NCBI GenBank assembly: GCA_018003035.1
Contig: JAGNEX010000001.1
Location: 61,419-125,418, forward strand
DNA: 64,000 nt
Reading direction: 5' to 3'
DNA from: Acidimicrobiia bacterium
GTDB taxonomy: Bacteria; Actinomycetota; Acidimicrobiia; IMCC26256; JAGNEX01
Part shown: positions 1 to 8,009 of the stretch, piece after piece
Position numbering within the stretch: the stretch's first letter is position 1
How the letters are laid out: the number at the start of each line of letters is the position of its first letter
Notes under the pieces: generated by a model
Databases searched by the model: none
What the model was told of the DNA's origin: nothing
What the model saw: only the letters and a program-made list of their open reading frames with translations
Translations under genes and position numbers: made by a program

Positions 1-126
1 ACGGGTGGTGGGGACGCCAGCGCAACCAACGGATCGAACTCTACGATTGACAACACCGTCGCTCACCAGTCCACAGGTGCTAACAAAACAGGGCGCGGAC
101 AGCGCTGACGCATAGGATTCACCGGC

Positions 127-1404
127 GTGTCAGCCAGCGGCCAACAATCACAACAGTTCCGTTCGCCTATCGGAACCCGCGACGTCCTGCCGCCAGAATC
201 AGCGGAGTGGGACCGGCTTGTCGGCACCTTTTCGAGCCTGGTGTCGCGATGGGGCTTTGCTCGGCTGCTCACGCCGGTCTTTGAACATCTCGAAGTGATA
301 TCTCGCGCAGGTGAGTCCACCGATGTGGTCACCAAAGAGATCTACCAATTCACCGATCGCGGCGGGCGTGAGCTAGCGCTACGCCCCGAGGGGACGGCCC
401 CGGTCGTCCGAGCCTTTGTCGAACATCGACCGCCGACACCGTGGAAGGTCTGGTACTTCTCGCCCAACTTCCGTTACGAGCGACCTCAAAAGGGTCGCTA
501 CCGGCAGCACCACCAATTGGGCGTAGAGGCAATCGGCACATCGGATCCGTGGCTCGATATCGAGATCATCGCCATGGCGTGGGATTTCTATGCGTCGGTC
601 GGCCTTGACGGGGTGGCGCTCCGGATCAATTCACTCGGAGATCCCGACGACCGAGCTGCTTATCGCACAGCGCTCAGAGCGTTCCTCGCTCCGCGGCTCG
701 GCGACTTGACCGAAGAGAGTCAGCGACGGGCCGAGGTAAACCCCCTGCGGCTGTTCGATGCGAAAGCCGCAGGCGATCGCGGGATCATGACCGATGCGCC
801 GAAGCTCAAGGACTATTTGGGGCCCGCTGCCGCGGCTCACTTCGAAGCGGTCCAGGGCGGGCTGACGCATTTGGGTATTCCGTTTTCCCTCGACGACACG
901 TTGGTCCGGGGCCTCGACTACTACATGCGGACCACGTTTGAGTTTTCCGCCACGACCCTTGACGCCGCGCAGAACGCGGTCGGTGGGGGCGGCAGGTACG
1001 ACGGGCTGACCGCCAGTATGGGGGGACCAGATGAACCCGGGATTGGCTTTGGTATCGGAGTCGAACGACTGCTCCTGGCGCTCGGCAAGGAACAAAGTGA
1101 CGCCGCGTCCATCGACGTCTTCTGTATCGATCTACGTAAAGATGCCGACCCCCAAGCGGTTCCATCGGCGCTCACAATCTCTGCCGAGCTGCGCCGTGCC
1201 GGTTTGAGCGTCGAACACACCTATGACGGTCGATCGGTCAAGGCACAGTGGAAGGCCGCGGACCGATTCAATGCTCGGTTCGCTGTCCTCATCGGGGACC
1301 GCGAAGTCCAGGCCGGCACCGTGCAGCTCAAGGACCTGCATTCAGGAGAACAGACCGAGGTCGCGATCGGCGACGTCGCCACGCTGGTGGAGCAAGGCCG
1401 CTAA
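127..1404 (+). CDS. hisS: Histidyl-tRNA synthetase
   Basis: Class II aminoacyl-tRNA synthetase that charges tRNA-His in the cytoplasm. The 425-residue product has the full family layout: motif 2 around residues 115-137 (FRYERPQKGRYRQHHQ), the histidine-binding motif RGLDYY at 261-266, the GGGGRYDGL loop near 287-294, motif 3 at about 305-319 (GIGFGIGVERLLLAL), and a C-terminal anticodon-binding domain from about 325. The GTG start at 127 has AGGA about 9 bases upstream. It is followed by aspS 123 bases downstream, the usual bacterial pairing. Length and motifs are complete; nothing looks degraded. Confidence 0.97.
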   Translation: MSASGQQSQQFRSPIGTRDVLPPESAEWDRLVGTFSSLVSRWGFARLLTPVFEHLEVISRAGESTDVVTKEIYQFTDRGGRELALRPEGTAPVVRAFVEHRPPTPWKVWYFSPNFRYERPQKGRYRQHHQLGVEAIGTSDPWLDIEIIAMAWDFYASVGLDGVALRINSLGDPDDRAAYRTALRAFLAPRLGDLTEESQRRAEVNPLRLFDAKAAGDRGIMTDAPKLKDYLGPAAAAHFEAVQGGLTHLGIPFSLDDTLVRGLDYYMRTTFEFSATTLDAAQNAVGGGGRYDGLTASMGGPDEPGIGFGIGVERLLLALGKEQSDAASIDVFCIDLRKDADPQAVPSALTISAELRRAGLSVEHTYDGRSVKAQWKAADRFNARFAVLIGDREVQAGTVQLKDLHSGEQTEVAIGDVATLVEQGR

Positions 1405-1527
1405 AGACGAGCGCCGCGGAACCCTCCGACGGCGAAGCACCGGGAAGCTCGCCGTGTACTCGGTCTTGGTGAGAACACCCGACTAAATGAACTTGATCCC
1501 AAACTTTCATTCGAAGGACCTGGTTAC

Positions 1528-3294
1528 ATGAGTATGAGGACGATGGTCGCGGCCGGAATCGCCAACGCCGCAATCGGCGAAGAAGTCACGCTGTGCGGAT
1601 GGGTCGCGAATCGTCGTGATCATGGCGGCATCGTGTTTCTAGATCTGCGAGACGCGAGCGGAATCGCCCAGGTCGTCGCCGACCCCGCCGCTGCTGGCTG
1701 TGAAGTCGCGCACGATGTTCGCGCCGAGTATGTGATCCAGGTCACCGGCGTGGTCTCTGCCCGTCCAGAGGGGACCGTGAACGAAGACCTTCCGACCGGG
1801 CGTGTGGAAGTGGCCGCTGGTTCGTTGGTGGTGCTCAACAAATCCGAGCCGCTTCCGTTCCCACTGGACGAAACCCACCACGGAGTGGACGAAGCGCTGC
1901 GCCTCAAGTACCGCTACCTCGATCTGAGAAAGCCCCGAATGACCCGGAACCTTCGGGTTCGTGCCGAGACGGTGCGCGCCATTCGCCAGGCATTCGATGC
2001 GCAGAACTTTGTCGAAGTTGAGACGCCAACGTTGACGTTGTCGACCCCCGAAGGCGCTCGCGACTACCTGGTCCCAAGCCGCACACAACCCGGTTCGTTC
2101 TACGCGCTCCCGCAGTCGCCGCAATTGTTCAAGCAGCTGCTGATGGTCGGCGGACTCGACCGCTACTACCAGATCGCCCATTGCTGGCGAGACGAAGACC
2201 TCCGAGCCGACCGCCAGCCCGAATTTACCCAGCTCGACATGGAAGCGTCGTTTGTCGACGACACCGACATTCGCGAAATCGTCACGGTCGCGGTGCAACG
2301 TGTCGTAGCAAACGTAGCGGGCACCGATATCGGTCCGATCCCATCGATGACATGGGCCGAAGCCATGCAGCGCTACGGCACCGACAAGCCGGACACGCGT
2401 TTTGGGTGCGAGCTCAATGATGTGACCGGTGTGTTCGCTGGGAGCGAGTTCCGCGCGTTCGCTGGGAATTCGGTGTTCGGCATCTGCGTCCCCAGTGCGG
2501 GCGATGCAACACGGAGCCGACTCGACGCGTGGACCGATCGGGCCAAAGCACTCGGGGCCGCGGGGTTGGTATGGATGCGCGTTACCTCGGACGGGGTTGA
2601 GTCCCCGGTGGCGAAGTTCTGCACCGAGGCCGAACTATCGGCGCTGACTGAAAGTTTGGGGGCCGCAAGCGGAGACCTCATGTTGTTGGTTGCCGATAGC
2701 CGCGCTTTGAAGTGTCAGACCGTGCTCGGTCAATTGAGGTTGGAGATCGCAGCCGAACGCGGCCTTCGCCCCGAAAGCCTTGGCCAGGGACTCAACTTCT
2801 TGTGGGTGACCGACTTTCCGCTTTTTGAGCCCGAGGCGGAGGGCGACCCGGTGCCGGCGCATCACCCCTTCACCATGCCGCATCCGGATGACATCGACTT
2901 CTTGCGCAGCGATCCCCTGCGCGTTCGGTCGCTCGCCTACGACCTGGTGTTGAACGGGGTCGAGCTCGGATCAGGGTCGGTTCGTATCCATCGTCCCGAC
3001 CTTCAGGCGGAGATCTTCTCCGTTCTAGGAATCGACGAGGAGCGTGCCGAAGAGCGTTTTGGATTCCTACTTCAGGCCTTCAGATTCGGTGCTCCTCCTC
3101 ATGCTGGTTTTGCATTTGGCGTCGATCGGCTCGTGATGATCCTCTGCGATGAACAGTCGTTGCGTGAAGTGATTGCGTTCCCCAAGACCCAGTCCGGGGC
3201 CGACCCGTTGACCGGGGCGCCCGGACCCGTCGACGCAGGTCAACTCGTGGATCTGGGGCTGCGAATCTCGGTGCCAAAGCCCACCAATTCCTGA
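1528..3294 (+). CDS. aspS: Aspartyl-tRNA synthetase, probably non-discriminating (Asp/Asn)
   Basis: Bacterial-type AspRS of 588 residues: N-terminal OB-fold anticodon domain (about 1-110), catalytic core with FRDEDLR-type motif 2 (seen as WRDEDLRADRQPEFTQ), GAD insertion domain, and motif 3 GFAFGVDRL near the C-terminus. The anticodon domain reads RRDHGG, with His at residue 32. A His at this place is associated in the literature with enzymes that also charge tRNA-Asn, which would require GatCAB; that assignment is inference. The ATG at 1528 has GAAGGA 9 bases upstream. It lies between hisS and rarA, a common actinobacterial order. Confidence 0.97.
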   Translation: MSMRTMVAAGIANAAIGEEVTLCGWVANRRDHGGIVFLDLRDASGIAQVVADPAAAGCEVAHDVRAEYVIQVTGVVSARPEGTVNEDLPTGRVEVAAGSLVVLNKSEPLPFPLDETHHGVDEALRLKYRYLDLRKPRMTRNLRVRAETVRAIRQAFDAQNFVEVETPTLTLSTPEGARDYLVPSRTQPGSFYALPQSPQLFKQLLMVGGLDRYYQIAHCWRDEDLRADRQPEFTQLDMEASFVDDTDIREIVTVAVQRVVANVAGTDIGPIPSMTWAEAMQRYGTDKPDTRFGCELNDVTGVFAGSEFRAFAGNSVFGICVPSAGDATRSRLDAWTDRAKALGAAGLVWMRVTSDGVESPVAKFCTEAELSALTESLGAASGDLMLLVADSRALKCQTVLGQLRLEIAAERGLRPESLGQGLNFLWVTDFPLFEPEAEGDPVPAHHPFTMPHPDDIDFLRSDPLRVRSLAYDLVLNGVELGSGSVRIHRPDLQAEIFSVLGIDEERAEERFGFLLQAFRFGAPPHAGFAFGVDRLVMILCDEQSLREVIAFPKTQSGADPLTGAPGPVDAGQLVDLGLRISVPKPTNS

Positions 3295-3327
3295 TGTCTC
3301 CCCTGAGGCATCAACCGGACCGGTACG

Positions 3328-4632
3328 ATGCCAAGCGCCGTGGACCTCTTTACCGAATCTGCTGAGGTGGTCGCTGCTGAGAATGCTCCGCTCGCAGCGA
3401 GGCTCCGCCCGAAAAGCCTCGACGATGTCGTCGGGCAAGACCATCTTCTCGCGCCAGGGCGCCCGCTGGCGGTGTTGGTCAAGCGCGACGCGATGACTTC
3501 GGTGGTGTTTTGGGGGCCGCCGGGGACGGGCAAAACTTCCGTCGCCCAGCTCATTGCCAAGGAATCGTCGTTCGCGTTCGTTGCCTTGTCGGCGGTGACA
3601 ACCGGGGTGGCAGAGGTTCGTGCCGAGGTAGCTGCAGCGAAGCGCCGACTTGGGGAACAGGGCCAACGCACTCTCTTGTTCTTAGACGAGATCCACCGGT
3701 TCAACCGCTCCCAACAAGACGCCCTGTTGCCCCACGTCGAATCTGGGGTGATCACGTTGGTGGGAGCGACCACGGAGAACCCATCGTTCAGTCTGAACGC
3801 CGCCCTGTTGTCGAGGTCGTTGCTGTTTCAGTTCCGTCCCCTGACCGCGGAGGCGGTCTCGGTGTTGCTTGACCGTGGGATCGAACTACTGGGTGTACCG
3901 GTCAGCGAAGACGCCCGCGGCTTTCTGATCGATGCCACCGGTGGGGATGCTCGAAGTGCACTTCACGCGTATGAAACCTCCTCCCATCTAGCTGCAGGAA
4001 ACGGACGCGCCGAGGTGACCGTCGATGATGTCGAGGCCGCTTTGGAAACGCGGCCGCAGCGTTATGGCCCCGATGCGCATTACGACGTCATTTCGGCGTT
4101 CATCAAATCGATTCGCGGCAGCGACACCGACGCCGCCCTCTACTGGCTCGCGACGATGCTCGAAGCGGGGGAGGACCCTCGGTTCATCGCTCGACGCCTG
4201 GTCATCAGTGCCAGCGAAGACGTCGGGATGGCCGATTCGAGGGGCTTGCTCGTGGCGGACGCGGCGTTCAATGCTGTTGAACGAATAGGCCTTCCCGAGG
4301 CGCGGATCAATCTGGCGCATGCGACCGTGTACTTGTCTCGAGCCCCAAAATCGAACCGCGCCTACGTCGCTCTTGGCGAGGCGCAAGAGGCAGTGCGCCA
4401 ATCGCCGAACATCGATGTTCCACTCCCGCTGCGGGACGGCTCGAGTTCGGCATCCAAACGTGCCGGCCATGGGCAGGGCTACAAATACCCGCACGACGAC
4501 CCAACCGGTTGGGTCGCCCAGGACTATCTGCCCCAAGAGGTGAAGAACCAAAAGTTCTACCGGCCGACCAGTCACGGTGCCGAGGCTCGGGCCAAGGTGG
4601 ATTGGTGGCGGATCGAAGGTGACCGACCATGA
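3328..4632 (+). CDS. rarA: Replication-associated recombination protein A (RarA/MgsA AAA+ ATPase)
   Basis: Clamp-loader-like AAA+ ATPase acting at stalled forks and single-strand gaps. Walker A GPPGTGKTS is at residues 63-71, Walker B LLFLDEIH ends at 123, sensor 1 is GATTENPSF near 147-154, and the C-terminal half carries the MgsA-type tetramerisation region with the RAYVALGEA stretch. The 434 residues match the family's usual length. The ATG at 3328 has no good ribosome site; a GTG at 3340 would give the more typical N-terminus beginning MDLF. The stop codon overlaps the next gene (ATGA), so translation is probably coupled. Confidence 0.95.
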   Translation: MPSAVDLFTESAEVVAAENAPLAARLRPKSLDDVVGQDHLLAPGRPLAVLVKRDAMTSVVFWGPPGTGKTSVAQLIAKESSFAFVALSAVTTGVAEVRAEVAAAKRRLGEQGQRTLLFLDEIHRFNRSQQDALLPHVESGVITLVGATTENPSFSLNAALLSRSLLFQFRPLTAEAVSVLLDRGIELLGVPVSEDARGFLIDATGGDARSALHAYETSSHLAAGNGRAEVTVDDVEAALETRPQRYGPDAHYDVISAFIKSIRGSDTDAALYWLATMLEAGEDPRFIARRLVISASEDVGMADSRGLLVADAAFNAVERIGLPEARINLAHATVYLSRAPKSNRAYVALGEAQEAVRQSPNIDVPLPLRDGSSSASKRAGHGQGYKYPHDDPTGWVAQDYLPQEVKNQKFYRPTSHGAEARAKVDWWRIEGDRP

Positions 4633-4964
4633 CCGCTGTGATCATCGTTGTCCTGGTCGCGATCTTGGCGATGCTCATCTGGGTTGGAATCAGGCTGAAC
4701 GCATCACTTGGCGTGGTGCTCCGCCGGCTCGATGAGATCGAGGCACGGGTGGCGGATCAGCAGCGCCTGACCGCGGCCGTCGGTGAACGCTTGGATGAGT
4801 CACACGTCAAGGTAGAAGACGTGAGGCACCTGCTGGTCTACGGTGAGCTGCCTCCGTCTGATGAGCCAACCCCCGCACTTGTTCGACTGCTGTCGTGGGT
4901 GTCGGGCGTTCGCCGCACGGGCCAGGTCCTTCGCAATGGCTCAGGTTCTCATGCCGACGGCTGA
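4629..4964 (+). CDS. Small membrane protein, DUF948-like
   Basis: A protein of 111 residues with one N-terminal membrane segment (about residues 3-23, rich in Val, Ile and Leu) followed by a predicted coiled coil (LRRLDEIEARVADQQ) and a hydrophilic tail. It overlaps rarA by four bases (ATGA). In many actinobacteria a DUF948 protein and a second small protein lie between rarA and alaS; size, topology and position all fit, but family assignment is by resemblance only. Function is unknown; an envelope-associated role is the most that can be said. Confidence 0.75.
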   Translation: MTAVIIVVLVAILAMLIWVGIRLNASLGVVLRRLDEIEARVADQQRLTAAVGERLDESHVKVEDVRHLLVYGELPPSDEPTPALVRLLSWVSGVRRTGQVLRNGSGSHADG

Positions 4965-5012
4965 AGCCGAAAGCGGTGGCGAGGTTTCCGCAGGTGACGG
5001 GGGAGTCCTTCG

Positions 5013-5261
5013 ATGAAACGAACACGCTGGTTTGGCATCGGCGTCTTGACCGGCAGTTATGCGGTTGCGGCGCTGGCAAAACGGTTCAAGGCGTTGTCGG
5101 GCCGCTTCGACCTTCGTTCCCGGGCCGTTGATTCCCGTGGCCGAGCGCAAGGTCGGTGGACTGAAGCCCGGCGAGCGGGCCGCCTCGCGGCGATGGCCCG
5201 GGAGCGAGATCTCATGGCGAAACCGTTGAGGCTTCCCAAGGATCCCGACCCCCGGACCTAG
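5013..5261 (+). CDS. Small basic membrane-associated protein, DUF6167-like
   Basis: An 82-residue, Arg-rich protein with a short hydrophobic N-terminus (WFGIGVLTGSYAVAALA) and a basic tail. It starts 48 bases after the DUF948-like gene, and GGGGGAG lies just upstream of the ATG. The position fits the small DUF6167-type protein normally found immediately before alaS in actinobacteria. Here it is instead followed, 28 bases on, by the end of a convergent glycosidase gene, so alaS has been separated from this block. Function unknown. Confidence 0.65.
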   Translation: MKRTRWFGIGVLTGSYAVAALAKRFKALSGRFDLRSRAVDSRGRAQGRWTEARRAGRLAAMARERDLMAKPLRLPKDPDPRT

Positions 5262-5289
5262 TCGCAAATGGCGCAGTAGCGCTCCAGTG

Positions 5290-6996
5290 TTAGCGGCGAG
5301 GTGCCGTCAGCACTTCCAGCCACATCCCAACCCAAGCGGCGAGGAATCCTCGGATCGCTTTGATGATGGTTGCAATCTGAGCGGACTGGTTGGCCTGCAT
5401 CTCACCAATCTTTTCGGGGGTGAACCGGGCCAGGACCGCATCGGTGAACTTCTGTGCCAAATGTTGAGCGGCTGCCTGCCATTTGGGAACTACCGGTGAA
5501 CTCGTCACGACAGTGTCTTCGGTTGTTTCGGACTGGTTGTCTTCCATCGGCGGCACGACAGGCTCTTCGGCCGAGTCCTCAGCAACGGTGGTCGATGTAA
5601 CGTCCTCGACGGTGTCGGTTTCGGTCGTCACTTCGGTGTCGGGAGCGACTTCGTCTTCCATGACGGGTGCTTCGGTGTCGTCGATGACGGTGACGTCTTG
5701 CGGGTCGGTGTCGGTCGTTTCGACGGTGCTTGTTTCGACGGTCACTTCGGTGTCGGGAGCGACTTCGTCTTCCATGACGGGTGCTTCAGTGTCGTCGATG
5801 ACGGTGACCTCTGGCACGTCTGGAGTGACGAGCTCAACCGTGCTTGTTTCGACGGTGACCTCGTTGCCGGGTCCGATCTCGTCTTCCATGACCGGCGTCG
5901 CGATTTCCTCAACCCCTGGAACCGGAGTGCCATCTGTCGAGACACCCGGCAGTGCGGTGATGCCGACCTCTGGAGTGCTGACTCCAGGCGACGGCGGATC
6001 AACGACCGTGGTCTGGGTTACCTCGGCGACGGTCGTGGGAACTTCGTAGATCGGCGGTTCGATCGCAATGACCGGTTCCGGAGCTGTGACCGGACCGGCG
6101 AAGTCGGTTGGCGGCGTGCAGGCCTTCCATGGGTCGGCAAACAGCGAGCGCTCCTTGATGACGAGGTGTACCGGCACGCTCCAGGTCATCGAGCAGGCTG
6201 AGTCGCCGGCGTAGCTGATCGCGAAGATCGGCTTGCCGAGCTCCGCAAAAGGCTTGAGCATGCCGCACTCATTCCACAGTTGGCAGCTTTCGTTGATGGA
6301 GAAGTCGACGTCACCAGCCAGTTCGGGAGCGATGGACAGCGCGTTCTTCAGCCCGATCATCAAGCCAGCGTTGTGAGCCGTGTCGGCGAGGTAACGCACG
6401 TAGCGGATCTGTTCCTCGGCGGTGAGGTCGAAGCCTGTGTTGTGGGTAAACGAATCAACGTTGTCTGGGTCAACGGCATCACAGCCCTTGTCCGCTGCGA
6501 GCGCGATGCGGTTGGCCATGACTGGTCCGACCGCATCGAGGTTCGAGATGTCCAGCCAACGCTCACCCGGCCAGTCGCCGAGGGCATTGCCCACCGCGTC
6601 GGCAGGGAATTGATTGGCGTCTGAGCGCCAGTCTTCGTGGGTGCCGCCCGAGAAGTAACAGATCACGGTCGCGCCAGCGTTTCGGCGCGCATTGATCTGG
6701 TCAGCTGAGACGTCAAAGAGGTCGACTTCATACACGGAAACGCCGGGGATGACCCCGCCGGGGTCGCCCTGCAGCGCGATATGCCAGGCCGCATCAGCGG
6801 GTGGTGGCCAGGCGCCTGCGGCTTTAACGCGCTGTTGGCCAATCAGGATCGTCAGAAGTGCGGCCGCGAGCGCGATCGATATGGAGATCGCGACCGGCTT
6901 GCGCCCCAATCTGTGAGAGAGCTGAAACACCGAAAGTTGCCCCTTGTGCAGGCCCCAGGGGAACGAATGCGCACGGTGAGTGACGCGATGTCGCAT
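5290..6996 (-). CDS. Secreted GH114-type glycosidase (endo-alpha-1,4-polygalactosaminidase family) with repeat stalk
   Basis: Residues about 62-295 are a GH114-like TIM barrel: WHIALQG near 71, YFSGGTHEDWR at 114-124, GCDAVDPDNVD at 171-181, GLKNA at 215-219 and INESC at 234-238. The family hydrolyses alpha-1,4-linked galactosamine polymers such as those of PelA-type exopolysaccharides. A membrane/signal segment at about 36-52 precedes it. From about 300 to 500 the chain is Thr/Val/Glu-rich with a 38-residue repeat, followed by an amphipathic C-terminus with no sortase signal. A GTG at 6930 with GGGGC upstream is an alternative start. A second GH114 gene lies at 49727. Confidence 0.85.
   Translation of the reverse strand: MRHRVTHRAHSFPWGLHKGQLSVFQLSHRLGRKPVAISISIALAAALLTILIGQQRVKAAGAWPPPADAAWHIALQGDPGGVIPGVSVYEVDLFDVSADQINARRNAGATVICYFSGGTHEDWRSDANQFPADAVGNALGDWPGERWLDISNLDAVGPVMANRIALAADKGCDAVDPDNVDSFTHNTGFDLTAEEQIRYVRYLADTAHNAGLMIGLKNALSIAPELAGDVDFSINESCQLWNECGMLKPFAELGKPIFAISYAGDSACSMTWSVPVHLVIKERSLFADPWKACTPPTDFAGPVTAPEPVIAIEPPIYEVPTTVAEVTQTTVVDPPSPGVSTPEVGITALPGVSTDGTPVPGVEEIATPVMEDEIGPGNEVTVETSTVELVTPDVPEVTVIDDTEAPVMEDEVAPDTEVTVETSTVETTDTDPQDVTVIDDTEAPVMEDEVAPDTEVTTETDTVEDVTSTTVAEDSAEEPVVPPMEDNQSETTEDTVVTSSPVVPKWQAAAQHLAQKFTDAVLARFTPEKIGEMQANQSAQIATIIKAIRGFLAAWVGMWLEVLTAPRR
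5590..5895 (-). repeat. 114-bp in-frame tandem repeats inside the GH114 gene
   Basis: The segment beginning PVMEDE recurs at residues 368, 406 and 444 of the glycosidase; the matching DNA (ccatgac...) begins at 5658, 5772 and 5886, exactly 114 bp apart. Each unit encodes 38 residues ending in VIDDTEA. Copies are nearly identical at DNA level, suggesting recent expansion and possible copy-number variation. Confidence 0.9.
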
Positions 6997-7131
6997 TCCC
7001 TAAGGGTGTGGATATTGCACAAGGGGTTTCGGCCTGCTTCTCTAGGCCTTGAACTATCTAGCGAATATTTATCAATGTCTGATCAAACGCTGAGCGCGCG
7101 CAGACAATGCTCACGCAATGCTGAAGTGAAG

Positions 7132-7860
7132 TCAGCTGCGCTGAGCCGAGGGGAGCTCGGTTCGCTCGTACACCCAGCCTGTCTTGGCCATGACGAGCCG
7201 ATGGCGAGCGCCGTCGGCCGCCGGATCCTCGTCCTCGTAGCCTGCGTCGCCGTGGTACATGGCGATGAGGTCGTCGTCCAAGCTTGTGATCTTGGTTTGG
7301 AAGAACTCGATCGGCTCATTTGCAATCGCTTCCAGCGCTGATGTCACGTTGGACCACGCCGCTAAGCGGAACAGTGTCATGAAAGTTGGGGGAGCGAGTT
7401 CGATCTCGCCGGCGTCGCGCGACGACATTGCGTCCGCCGGGCGGAACCATCGGTGTGCCCGGATCTCGCCGTCGTCGATTTCGACTTCAGCATTCTGGAT
7501 AGTGGTCGCAAAGAACCACGTCGAGAAACGCTTCGCCGCCATCTGTGGTGGCGTCCAATGCGAAAACAGCAGCATCTCGTCAATCGAGCACGCGATATTC
7601 GCTTCTTCGCGCGCTTCGCGGCAGGCAGCCCGCCTGGCGACCTCGAGTTCGGGCTCGTCCACCGAAAGACGATCTTCGGGATCGATGCGTCCTCCGGGGA
7701 ACACCCACATGCCGCTCGCAAAGGACAATGACCGATCGCGGCGAAGCAGCAACACTTCTAAGCCTTGCGGTCCGTCGCGTAGGGGGATCACGGTTGCGGC
7801 GGGGATCAGGTCAGCATCCGTGCTTGGCTGCCCCATCCATCGGCGAATCTCAGATTCCAT
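7132..7860 (-). CDS. Nudix hydrolase, NUDT19-like long-insert type
   Basis: A 242-residue protein with a Nudix fold. The Nudix box is interrupted: FPGGR at about 54-58 is separated by roughly 22 residues from the metal-binding helix REAREEANI at 81-89. This spacing is seen in NUDT7/NUDT19-type coenzyme A or nucleoside-diphosphate hydrolases rather than MutT. The remainder (about 100-240) is alpha-beta and typical of this longer subgroup. Substrate cannot be told from sequence. The gene is divergent from the large sulfatase-like gene at 8010. Confidence 0.85.
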   Translation of the reverse strand: MESEIRRWMGQPSTDADLIPAATVIPLRDGPQGLEVLLLRRDRSLSFASGMWVFPGGRIDPEDRLSVDEPELEVARRAACREAREEANIACSIDEMLLFSHWTPPQMAAKRFSTWFFATTIQNAEVEIDDGEIRAHRWFRPADAMSSRDAGEIELAPPTFMTLFRLAAWSNVTSALEAIANEPIEFFQTKITSLDDDLIAMYHGDAGYEDEDPAADGARHRLVMAKTGWVYERTELPSAQRS

Positions 7861-8009
7861 GCCTGCGATGCTAGGTGACCGCGGGTCGGGCGGTGTCTCA
7901 ACGCCTGTGCAGGCCGCTGCCGCGTACCCATTTCAACGCCAGATCAGCGGTAGGGTGCCGGGCTGGTTTGCCGGTCCATCGTGACCAGTTTGAAGAAGTT
8001 GTGGGGTGC

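Noticed and set aside
1..126. Possible tail of an upstream gene (frame open to TGA at 106)
   Set aside because: The residues are Ser/Thr/Gly/Asn-rich and all three frames are short; nothing identifies a protein.
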